This document shows positions 1 through 11,400 of a DNA stretch of 64,000 bases, piece by piece. How positions within the stretch are numbered: the stretch's first letter is position 1; each line of letters begins with the position of its first letter. Below the pieces are notes generated by a model. That model searched no databases, was not told the origin of the DNA, and worked only from the letters and a program-made list of their open reading frames with translations. Origin of the DNA: Ampullaceana balthica (taxonomy: Eukaryota > Mollusca > Gastropoda > Lymnaeidae); the NCBI GenBank assembly GCA_944989445.1, contig CALYLW010000285.1:1149299-1213298 (forward strand), given 5' to 3'. The translations under genes were made by a program, and so were the position numbers.

Positions 1-409
1 CTTCGTAGATCTTCTCCAGTGTCTCATAAAAGGATTCTTTAACCTGATCTTCCGTATCTTCAGCGGGAGCATGTGCATTTATGAATTTTATATTGAACAT
101 TTTCCCCCGCACACGTAGGGAGCACAATCTTTTATTCTCTGGTTTGAAGCCTATGACGTCATTGACTACTTCTTTTTTAACGGCACATCCTGTTCCTAGT
201 CCTAGTGTGTTGGTGTTATTATCACTATAAAATACTGTGTATTCTCTTGTTTTTAATATGTCTGCATTTTTCCATTGAATTTCCTGAAGTGCAGCGATGG
301 ATATCTTATATTTGTTCAATTGGATTATAAGATTGTTTAAGGCTCCTGCTCTGAACAGGCTTAGTACATTCCAAGTCGCAAACCAAAACTCGAGTCCATT
401 TACAGGCAT
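1..409 (-). pseudogene. LINE endonuclease domain fragment (non-LTR retrotransposon)
   Basis: An open frame on the minus strand runs from an ATG at 409 off the window edge, 136 codons without a stop. It reads as an apurinic-type (exonuclease/endonuclease/phosphatase) domain: TWNVL near the start, LQEIQW with the catalytic Glu, and later INAHAP. This is the endonuclease found at the N terminus of LINE ORF2 proteins, which nicks target DNA to prime reverse transcription. The reverse transcriptase would lie outside the window. Clade not decided; the pattern resembles the RTE/BovB type often named 'craniofacial development protein 2-like'. Whether the copy is intact cannot be told here. Confidence 0.8.
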
Positions 410-739
410 GGGTCGATTTCCAATGATATCAGTCCGGGTTTTATTCAGTTGATTGGCTTTCGTAACATGTTTTTTTTTACATGGCTGGGTTGTTAGTCCT
501 GCGCACAGCCGTCTGGGGGGGGGGTTGCTCCTCACAGCTCACTGGGTAGCTGCCTTTGTTCGGGTTGGGTCCCTAGCCTTTGTGGATCCCTCCACTTTCT
601 ACAAGGCAGTAGGGCTGATTTTGGTCCGCCCCGGGTATTTTATTTCCCCCGTACCCTCCATATCTGGTGGGCTTTCCCCTATCCGCCGGCTGGGGAGGCG
701 CTCGATAGAAGGTCAGCATCTCCCAGAACCAACTGCAAT

Positions 740-945
740 AAATATTGCATGGCCAAAAATTAATACTTGTGACATCAGGCCCAATAGTAATTCGTGTAGG
801 TTTTGGCCCAATATAAATAAATTTGGCGTTTGGCCCAATGGTAATAAATGTGGCATTTATGACAAAAGTAATATATATGGCATTTAGCTCTTATAGTAAT
901 AAATGAGGCATTTGGCCCAATAGTAATAAATGTAGCATTTAACGC
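740..945. repeat. degenerate ~30-bp tandem repeat
   Basis: Five to six diverged units of the form 'ggcccaatagtaataaatgt' followed by 'ggcattt'. The units differ by several substitutions, so the array is old. From 410 to 740 I see only probable LINE 5' sequence and GC-rich filler. From 945 to 1600 it is AT-rich with nothing recognisable. Confidence 0.75.
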
Positions 946-1599
946 AGTGATCTTTCACAAAATGAGGTGCACACATTTCTATATTTTTTTCTATCACTAT
1001 TATTTCTGTAGAAACTATTCCATTGGCTTCAGATTTACCCAAGTCCCTTAGAGAAGATTACCCCCCCCCCAAGGGATGTGAGGTGTAAGAGGGATTGTTT
1101 CATTTTTGCTTGACAAGTTTTCAAAGCTGATACTGTTCAACTTGATTCTGAATATTTACACAATATATTTTAAAGTTAAAATAAAAGCAAGAGAGATACC
1201 AATAAAAATATACTTGATTTTTATTAGTGAATCAATTTATATTTGAAACACACATAATTGATCAGTCTGGAAGATGGCAAGAAAAAAAAATTCTGAAGAT
1301 AGAGAACTTTTCAATTAAAACAACTAGCTTGGAATTTATTATTTTTAAAATTGTTATTAGTTTTTAATGGACTGCTTAAATGAAAAAACTTCTCATAATT
1401 AATTTAGTATTTTAGTAGTTAAAATGAAATATAAATGGAGTAAACGAAAATATATGAACAGAATAGAAGTTCAGAAAAATGATAAATGGGTTAGAATATG
1501 TCCGATGAACAAAAATAAATTATATATATTTCATTAGTAAAGTAAAGTCAACATAAATATATAGCATCTCAGTCATTATTCTGGAAAGGGTTTTACTGT

Positions 1600-4500
1600 T
1601 TGGACGTCCTTTAGACCAGAGGGATGATCTGATTAAATATAAACTCTATTATCAAGGACGTCCTTTAGCACAGAGGGATGATCTGATTATATATAAACTC
1701 TATTATCAAGGACGTCCTTTAGCACAGAGGGATGATTGATTATATATAAACTCTATTATCAAGGACGTCCTTTAGCACAGAGGGATGATTGATTATATAT
1801 AAACTCTATTATCAAGGACGTCCTTTAGCACAGAGGGATGATCTGATTATATATAAACTCTATTATCAAGGACGTCCTTTAGCCCAGAGGGATGATCTGA
1901 TTATATATAAACTCTATTATCAAGGACGTCCTTTAGCACAGAGGGATGATTGATTATATATAAACTCTATTATCAAGGACGTCCTTTAGCACAGAGGGAT
2001 GATCTGATTATATATAAACTCTATTATCAAGGACGTCCTTTAGCACAGAGGGATGATCTGATTATATATAAACTCTATTATCAAGGACGTCCTTTAGACC
2101 AGAGGGATGATCTGATTATATATAAACTCTATTATCAAGGACGTCCTTTAGCACAGAGGGATGATCTGATTATATATAAACTCTATTATCAAGGACGTCC
2201 TTTAGCACAGAGGGATGATCTGATTATATATAAACTCTATTATCAAGGACGTCCTTTAGCACAGAGGGATGATCTGATTATATATAAACTCTATTATCAA
2301 GGACGTCCTTTAGCCCAGAGGGATGATCTGATTATATATAAACTCTATTATCAAGGACGTCCTTTAGCACAGAGGGATGATCTGATTATATATAAACTCT
2401 ATTATCAAGGACGTCCTTTAGACCAGAGGGATGATCTGATTATATATAAACTCTATTATCAAGGACGTCCTTTAGACCAGAGGGATGATCTGATTATATA
2501 TAAACTCTATTATCAAGGACGTCCTTTAGCACAGAGGGATGATCTGATTATATATAAACTCTATTATCAAGGACGTCCTTTAGCACAGAGGGATGATTGA
2601 TTATATATAAACTCTATTATCAAGGACGTCCTTTAGCACAGAGGGATGATCTGATTATATATAAACTCTATTATCAAGGACGTCCTTTAGCACAGAGGGA
2701 TGATCTGATTATATATAAACTCTATTATCAAGGACGTCCTTTAGACCAGAGGGATGATCTGATTATATATAAACTCTATTATCAAGGACGTCCTTTAGCA
2801 CAGAGGGATGATCTGATTATATATAAACTCTATTATCAAGGACGTCCTTTAGCACAGAGGGATGATCTGATTATATATAAACTCTATTATCAAGGACGTC
2901 CTTTAGCACAGAGGGATGATCTGATTATATATAAACTCTATTATCAAGGACGTCCTTTAGCACAGAGGGATGATCTGATTATATATAAACTCTATTATCA
3001 AGGACGTCCTTTAGCACAGAGGGATGATCTGATTATATATAAACTCTATTATCAAGGACGTCCTTTAGCACAGAGGGATGATCTGATTATATATAAACTC
3101 TATTATCAAGGACGTCCTTTAGCCCAGAGGGATGATCTGATTATATATAAACTCTATTATCAAGGACGTCCTTTAGCACAGAGGGATGATCTGATTATAT
3201 ATAAACTCTATTATCAAGGACGTCCTTTAGACCAGAGGGATGATCTGATTATATATAAACTCTATTATCAAGGACGTCCTTTAGACCAGAGGGATGATCT
3301 GATTATATATAAACTCTATTATCAAGGACGTCCTTTAGCACAGAGGGATGATCTGATTATATATAAACTCTATTATCAAGGACGTCCTTTAGCACAGAGG
3401 GATGATCTGATTATATATAAACTCTATTATCAAGGACGTCCTTTAGCACAGAGGGATGATCTGATTATATATAAACTCTATTATCAAGGACGTCCTTTAG
3501 CACAGAGGGATGATCTGATTATATATAAACTCTATTATCAAGGACGTCCTTTAGCCCAGAGGGATGATCTGATTATATATAAACTCTATTATCAAGGACG
3601 TCCTTTAGCACAGAGGGATGATCTGATTATATATAAACTCTATTATCAAGGACGTCCTTTAGACCAGAGGGATGATCTGATTATATATAAACTCTATTAT
3701 CAAGGACGTCCTTTAGACCAGAGGGATGATCTGATTATATATAAACTCTATTATCAAGGACGTCCTTTAGCACAGAGGGATGATCTGATTATATATAAAC
3801 TCTATTATCAAGGACGTCCTTTAGCACAGAGGGATGATTGATTATATATAAACTCTATTATCAAGGACGTCCTTTAGCACAGAGGGATGATCTGATTATA
3901 TATAAACTCTATTATCAAGGACGTCCTTTAGCACAGAGGGATGATCTGATTATATATAAACTCTATTATCAAGGACGTCCTTTAGACCAGAGGGATGATC
4001 TGATTATATATAAACTCTATTATCAAGGACGTCCTTTAGCACAGAGGGATGATCTGATTATATATAAACTCTATTATCAAGGACGTCCTTTAGCACAGAG
4101 GGATGATCTGATTATATATAAACTCTATTATCAAGGACGTCCTTTAGCACAGAGGGATGATCTGATTATATATAAACTCTATTATCAAGGACGTCCTTTA
4201 GCACAGAGGGATGATCTGATTATATATAAACTCTATTATCAAGGACGTCCTTTAGCACAGAGGGATGATCTGATTATATATAAACTCTATTATCAAGGAC
4301 GTCCTTTAGCACAGAGGGATGATCTGATTATATATAAACTCTATTATCAAGGACGTCCTTTAGCCCAGAGGGATGATCTGATTATATATAAACTCTATTA
4401 TCAAGGACGTCCTTTAGCACAGAGGGATGATCTGATTATATATAAACTCTATTATCAAGGACGTCCTTTAGACCAGAGGGATGATCTGATTATATATAAA

Positions 4501-5060
4501 CTCTATTATCAAGGACGTCCTTTAGACCAGAGGGATGATCTGATTATATATAAACTCTATTATCAAGGACGTCCTTTAGCACAGAGGGATGATCTGATTA
4601 TATATAAACTCTATTATCAAGGACGTCCTTTAGCACAGAGGGATGATCTGATTATATATAAACTCTATTATCAAGGACGTCCTTTAGCCCAGAGGGATGA
4701 TCTGATTATACTATATATAAACTCTATTATCAAGGACGTCCTTTAGCACAGAGGGATGATCTGATTATATATAAACTCTATTATCAAGGACGTCCTTTAG
4801 ACCAGAGGGATGATCTGATTATATATAAACTCTATTATCAAGGACGTCCTTTAGACCAGAGGGATGATCTGATTATATATAAACTCTATTATCAAGGACG
4901 TCCTTTAGCACAGAGGGATGATCTGATTATATATAAACTCTATTATCAAGGACGTCCTTTAGCACAGAGGGATGATCTGATTATATATAAACTCTATTAT
5001 CAAGGACGTCCTTTAGCACAGAGGGATGATCTGATTATATATAAACTCTATTATCAAGGA
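1600..5060. repeat. 54-bp satellite-like array with higher-order structure
   Basis: About 64 head-to-tail copies of a 54-bp unit containing 'gatctgattatatataaact' and 'caaggacgtcctttag', almost identical to each other. Variants are 'tagcaca', 'tagcccag' and 'tagaccag', plus a rarer 2-bp deletion ('gatgattgatta'). The order of variants from 2597 repeats from 3838, a 1241-bp higher-order period, showing recent block duplication. Each unit contains the palindrome GGACGTCC. Because 54 is a multiple of three, frames stay open for hundreds of codons, but this is a repeat effect and not a gene. Confidence 0.97.
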
Positions 5061-5149
5061 AACTCGGTTGACAATAAAAGATATATATCTCATTTCTTAA
5101 AGAAATCACTTGCATACAACCACAAAACAGGTGAAGTTATCAAGAAATT

Positions 5150-6384
5150 AATATTTTCATTCATTAATTTAACTGATATTGATATGACACGTTGTACTCT
5201 GTAATATTTTCCTTCATTAATTAAACTGATATTGATATGACACGTCGTACTCTGTAATATTTTCCTTCATTAATTTAACTGATATTGATATGACACGTTG
5301 TACTCTGTAATATTTTCATTCATTAATTTAACTGATATTGATATGACACGTTGTACTCTGTAATATTTTCATTCATTAATTTAACTGATATTGATATGAC
5401 ACGTCGTACTCTGTAATATTTTCATTCATTAATTTAACTGTAATTGATATGACACGTTGTACTCTGTAATATTTTCCTTCATTAATTTAACTGATATTGA
5501 TATGACACGTCGTACTCTGTAATATTTTCATTCATTAATTTAACTGATATTGATATGACACGTTGTACTCTGTAATATTTTCATTCATTAATTTAACTGA
5601 TATTGATATGACACGTTGTACTCTGTAATATTTTCATTCATTAATTTAACTGATATTGATATGACACGTCGTACTCTGTAATATTTTCATTCATTAATTT
5701 AACTGATATTGATATGACACGTCGTACTCTGTAATATTTTCATTCATTAATTTAACTGATATTGATATGACACGTTGTACTCTGTAATATTTTCATTCAT
5801 TAATTTAACTGATATTGATATGACACGTTGTACTCTGTAATATTTTCATTCATTAATTTAACTGATATTGATATGACACGTTGTACTCTGTAATATTTTC
5901 CTTCATTAATTTAACTGATATTGATATGACACGTCGTACTCTGTAATATTTTCATTCATTAATTTAACTGTAATTGATATGACACGTTGTACTCTGTAAT
6001 ATTTTCATTCATTAATTTAACTGATATTGATATGACACGTCGTACTCTGTAATATTTTCATTCATTAATTTAACTGATATTGATATGACACGTTGTACTC
6101 TGTAATATTTTCATTCATTAATTTAACTGATATTGATATGACACGTTGTACTCTGTAATATTTTCATTCATTAATTTAACTGATATTGATATGACACGTC
6201 GTACTCTGTAATATTTTCATTCATTAATTTAACTGATATTGATATGACACGTCGTACTCTGTAATATTTTCATTCATTAATTTAACTGATATTGATATGA
6301 CACGTTGTACTCTGTAATATTTTCATTCATTAATTTAACTGATATTGATATGACACGTCGTACTCTGTAATATTTTCATTCATA
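5150..6384. repeat. 53-bp satellite-like array
   Basis: About 23 copies of a 53-bp unit with 'ttaatttaactgatattgat' and 'atgacacgttgtactctgta'. The main variant is cgttgt versus cgtcgt. Occasional 'cttcatt' and 'ctgtaattgat' variants recur in the same order, so again blocks of units were copied together. It begins about 90 bp after the 54-bp array and shares no sequence with it. Confidence 0.96.
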
Positions 6385-6744
6385 CGTTCATAGGAATAAA
6401 TTAGCATATCATTTTTGTTTTCTTATTTAGACATAAGATTAATTGCATATTATTTAGGAATGTTAAAACAAAGTCAGATTAAAATAGGATAATATGAGAC
6501 TGTAACATAGATAATAACATGAGACTGTAACATAGATAACACAGTGACACTGGAAGAAGTTCTGTTTAAATATAAAGCATTTGTTGAATGATCACAGCAA
6601 GTTGCCTCCCCTTGGACAGTGGATTAGTCAAAGACAAATTTAAGCAGTTATCTAATGTTCCAAATAAAAGATGGTTTTACTTGCACAAATCACAATGTGA
6701 TTTACAGACTCCTTTGTATAAATTGTGGAAATCATTTTTATGTA

Positions 6745-6745
<1 letters not shown>

Positions 6746-6796
<51 letters not shown>
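6746..6796. repeat. (AT)n microsatellite
   Basis: Pure AT dinucleotide run of about 50 bp. The surrounding stretch from 6385 to 8260 is AT-rich with short open frames only; I see no gene in it. Confidence 0.97.
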
Positions 6797-6800
<4 letters not shown>

Positions 6801-8269
6801 GAAAATTGAGAGACAGGTCATCACCTTGGAAACGATTTTAAAGGACACTTACACAAAACTACTAAAAATATGTCATTAGTTCCACTTTTCAGCATTTAAA
6901 TACATCACTAACAATATTTGTTGCATAAACTCCTCATCATAATAATTCATAATATTACAAATCTGTTGTGTCATTTTTGTGTTAAGCTTTTGAATTATAC
7001 ATCAACATACTTTATTTTGTTCTGCTGGGCTATTTTTCATTTGGGAATGTTGGAATTTGTGCTTCATATAATTATAACTCAATCTTAAAATATAGCCTGT
7101 ATTATTTTACATCACAGAAAATTTGTTTAAAAAATAGCGCACATTTTTATGTTAATGGATATGTGTATTCACAAAGGATTGACATTAAAAGACAGATGTG
7201 TTTATAACAAAATGTACAGTAAAATTATGACGGACATGGTTATAAAAAGATTTAGAGCAAAATTAAGACAGCTATGGTAACATAAAAAGATTGACATTGA
7301 ATTGACTCCAGATTACCTTAAGAAACCACCAAGACTGTTATTAAAGTTGAAAAAAAAAGATTTGCATGGAGAAAAGACACAATAAAATAATAAAAAAAAC
7401 TATTTAAAAAAAAAGAACTTAAAAAATAAGAATCACTTCATTAAAGCTATGTTAACTTGTACAATATTATGCAGACCAGAATACATGGTTGTGCAAAACT
7501 GGAAATAAGTAATGGCAATGTTATTTCTCATCATGCTGTAGACACCTGCATGTTTTATTGATTAAAATTTATTTTAATAAATTGACGTGAGACTGAAAGA
7601 AAGTAAACATCTTTCACCATTTGTCCCATTTTTAACTTTAGAAGTAGCTTCCAAAATAAAAGACGGGAGCTGCACTTTCATGGATGTGATTTCAATATAT
7701 AAACTTAGCCCAGGTCTAAATGAAATGAAATCATTTGACATGAAATTATGCTTAGAAGATTTATCAGTAGTTAAACATGTGATGGATAAACAAGAGAGAC
7801 TAAGCTTGAGAAATACCAATATTATTCAAGTGAAAATTTGTACATTTGGATTTCTTTTTTTTCTTCTTCTCGGAAGATGAAACTGGCTATCACAAAAATT
7901 ACATGGTTGGCACATTACCCACATTAACATTAAGTATTTTAGTAAACATCGTATGAGGCAACTTGGTGATCTTAAGTCAAATACACGAGTCATCTGGATC
8001 AAATTACATAACTTCTTGTAAGTTGTTGGTCTGTGTTTTCATTTTTTAAAGTGGCTTTTCCCATTTTCTGACAAAATGGGATCAGAAAAAAAAAGGGCAG
8101 CTAATTTAAACAAAACAAAGAATTAGACTCAGATAATGCCGATATAAGTGCTATTGTTATAGACGTAATAAATTATATTTATTGAACCACAGTAAAATGG
8201 AATGAAAGTTTGTATAATAATTTTGATTAATATATCTTATAGAATGGGACTGCTGTAAATCTTTTAAAT

Positions 8270-8399
8270 AAAATACAAAATACACAAACAAATTGTGCAA
8301 TTAAAACAATAAATTTGAGCTTTATTTAGTTTTATAGTTTAAAATAAAGCTCAAATTTATTGTTTTCATTGCACAATTTGTTTGTGTATTTTGTATTTT
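8270..8399. repeat. 58-bp inverted repeat (hairpin) with 14-bp loop
   Basis: Arms 8270-8327 and 8342-8399 are reverse complements over 58 bp with a single mismatch ('gcaatt' against 'gcaatg'). The loop is AT-rich. There are no obvious terminal transposon motifs. Such a near-perfect arm match means recent formation, or selection, or a foldback element. From 8400 to 10,740 the sequence is AT-rich and I see no gene. Confidence 0.93.
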
Positions 8400-10743
8400 A
8401 ATAACTTTGAGCAGACTTTTCAACGAGTTATAGTTTACTGGCGTTATTCTACAAAGAAGCCGTATCGCGATAATTTGTTTTAATAGTGGCAAACTGGTAT
8501 AATAAACAGATGCGTAAAAAATGTGTTTACAAGATAAAAAAATAATATGGATTGTTATGTTGTTTTCTTTTAAATACACTTAAAACAATGGAATTCAAGT
8601 AAACTGTAAAAAGCATAGCAAATTAGAGCTTGGTGCTTAAAAAAACAGAAATTCAAATTATACTGTAAGTGGCTATTATAATGCTAATTCTAATTCTTTA
8701 TTACATCAGATATTGTTTATACCTTGTACATTTTTTCTAAATCAATCTGGCAAGAGTTTTGATTTCATAAATAAAGAAGCCATTGTCCACAATCATTCAG
8801 CTTGTATAAGTCAGGGAATAACAGCAGGTGAGTCAGATTTGCAAATAGTATTACTATATCACCATGGGATAACAATAATTCTTCATCGAATTTTGACCTC
8901 ATTTTTGCTTAATTTAAATAAAAAACATTGTCAAAAAGACATTATCAATCTTCAACCTTTGCTTTTGACATTAAGTCAGTGTTTAACAGCGTCCCCCACT
9001 CTGAAATCATTTTGACATTGACATCAATTTTTTTTTAAAACCAGGTTTATGCTGGTAAGATACTCAAAAATTTATCTTATTTTACATCACAAAGAAAATT
9101 TTAATTAATTGTGAGCAATTAAGGAAAAAAATCCATCAGGTTAAAAAAAAACAAACAATTATTGTAATCCAAGATTCATCAACTTGAATTGCTGAATTGC
9201 TGGTTGTAGAAAATAAATGAAAACTTGAAGATCAAACGAGGTATTTTATAGCTCCATTTTTTTGGTAACAAGTCATGAAAAATTGCACATCGAGCCCGAA
9301 ACCCTATAAACATGGCCCCAAGATATTTGCCTCTAGTGTTAGTTATCCTGCGCTATCAATATAATATATCATGAAGAGTACTTTGGTTGGAGCCTTACTG
9401 GAAGCAGTGGTTTAGGAAAAAATGTAAGTTTAAATACCCAGATTCCTTGAAAATAAACCGCAAATAGATATACAAAAGTATAATAATTTATAATCTTTCA
9501 ATGGCTATATATTACTCTCAATACCTATCAGTAGCGAACAAAATTGCAAAAAGTCTATCAGGATCTACACATCCAGCAGTGAAACGCACGTAACTGCAAG
9601 AATCTTTCAGGGATTTTACACACATTGCTGCCCGACAACCCTGAGAGCCATTAACAGGAGGCCAGAGAAACAAATAACGAAGAGATAAACAAATATTGTA
9701 GATCCCAAAGGGAGTGATGGGTAGATGACCTTATTTGGATGAGCATTTTAGCTGAGGCTTAAAGATTGGACTAATTGTGGTGTAAAACTTTCTAAAGAAT
9801 TACTGTACGAGTTATTAAACAGAGCGTCCAAGGCTTAGAAACTAAAGCCAAGACATGTGAAGATAACAATGTGCTGGATCAAAACAAAAATTTGAATGAT
9901 GACTCATCCTTGTAGTAATCTTTAAGTAGGTCAAGTTTTGTTCATTTAACAAGAAAGTATGATTTTTACTAGAATTTAACAGTTAAAAGAAAAATTGAAA
10001 CATGAAATCAGTTAATTATGTATTAAATTACAACAACAAAAAAACAAACTATCACAGTCATGAAAATTAAATAATTGTTTCATTAACTCTGAGCACAGTG
10101 TTAAATCTTTCTTGAAAAAACTTTATATTTTGATTCCCTGTAATCAACAACTGATAACAAACTCCTCATCCTGGGACAAAAGTACACGGGAGAGTAAGTA
10201 ATAGGCGAAAAAAATGGGGCATTAACTTTTAAAACTGTATAATAAATTATTATATTTCAAGCCCTGTCGGGAGCTGAATTCGCCTTGAAGATTTATTATC
10301 ACAATAAATTGGGATACCCACAACACAGACTAACAAAGCAATTTTTGTTTCAATAGTAAAATGACAAGAAATTATAAAATCAATTTAGAAAATTGACCAG
10401 GGGAAGAAAAAAAATTCATGTGATAACATTGTTCAACTCTTATTAATCAAAATAACACATTTTAGCAAATTATAGCAAAATAAAAATATGTAGTGAATGA
10501 AGCTTTCAAGCACATCAGTAATTGGACAAGTATTTAAAAAAAAAGCAATAAATGTTTAAAATAAAAAGTTATATTTAAAAAACGAAACAAATTTCAAAGA
10601 AATAAATAATTCACATTTTTTGTTATATAAAAAATCATTGCACCTCCACACAGAAATTTATTTAAGAACATTAAACTAGGATTTTATTACACCTCACGTT
10701 CTGAACTAATTAAAACATTAGTTTGGCAGCGAGTGGGCCCAGT

Positions 10744-10966
10744 GCGGCTGGATAGCGAAGTCAATAGTGCGCTCGCCTCACAAGCTGAGGGGCGTGGGAT
10801 TTAGCCCACAATAAAGCCACTATAAAAATGTTGATGAATGACTAACGCTAAGAAAGTCCTCCGCTGACCTGGAGAGGGATGGACGCCGCCAAGGTCTACC
10901 AAGCCCGAGAACGTTCTAATGGAAACATTAGAACCCACTACGACCTCAAAAAAAAAGGTTATGGGA
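10744..10966 (+). mobile_element. tRNA-derived SINE, copy 1
   Basis: Starts 'gcggctggatagcgaag' (A-box-like) with a B-box-like 'gtgggatttagccc' about 50 bp on, followed by a body containing 'aaagtcctccgctgacc' and 'ctaatggaaacattag'. A second copy with the same order of blocks lies at 40,540-40,762, which confirms a dispersed family. It lies just downstream of the MGAT1 stop codon, possibly in its 3' UTR. Confidence 0.8.
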
Positions 10967-11286
10967 CACAACAACAGGCTCAGTGTAAACTGGCACAGGA
11001 TGATACAGCTGGGGGCAGTTAAAAGAAATTTGGCACTTGAGGGAGCGAGCGGGCTCAGCCGAGGTTTGTTGCTCCAAGCACAAACTTTCCGAAGTCAGGG
11101 ATTTTGGATTAAAATATTCTGTAGCGAGATTGAATCGAAGACACCTTCAGGTAGTTGAAAGTTAGCATGGTGGCAACTTTTCATTAAATGTACACCGCTT
11201 TTGTCAATGCCTGACCATTGAGTCACAAGACTGACCATTGGCTTGACCATCGAGTCATAAGGGTAACACTGGAAACTTCCCTCTGA

Positions 11287-11400
11287 TCAGTTCCAGCTGG
11301 TGTCGTAGCCAGACCAGTTAGAGGGAGGCGCTATGTAAACTCTTCGTCCCTTGAATGTAAACGTCACGACGCCGTTGTACCCCACCCTGGGCACGCCAGA
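11287..11400 (-). CDS. MGAT1: MGAT1 exon 11 (C terminus)
   Basis: Residues 386-422, from [10 protein letters not shown] to the stop at 11,287-11,289. [12 protein letters not shown] matches the conserved C-terminal end of the family. The acceptor is 'gtccgcag'. A possible minus-strand AATAAA lies at 10,683-10,688, about 600 bp downstream; the true 3' end is not known. Confidence 0.93.
   Translation of the reverse strand, partial: SGVPRVGYNGVVTFTFKGRRVYIAPPSNWSGYDTSWN

Noticed and set aside
453..887. 144-codon plus frame
   Set aside because: Runs across LINE-flanking sequence and a degenerate 30-bp repeat; no family features or splice context.
1950..4746. Open plus frames of 216, 414 and 302 codons
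   Set aside because: They are the 54-bp unit read as 18-residue repeats; openness follows from the unit length, and other array units with a 2-bp deletion break the frame.
1600..6384. CRISPR-like array
   Set aside because: Units are directly adjoining with no unique spacers, in a eukaryotic setting.
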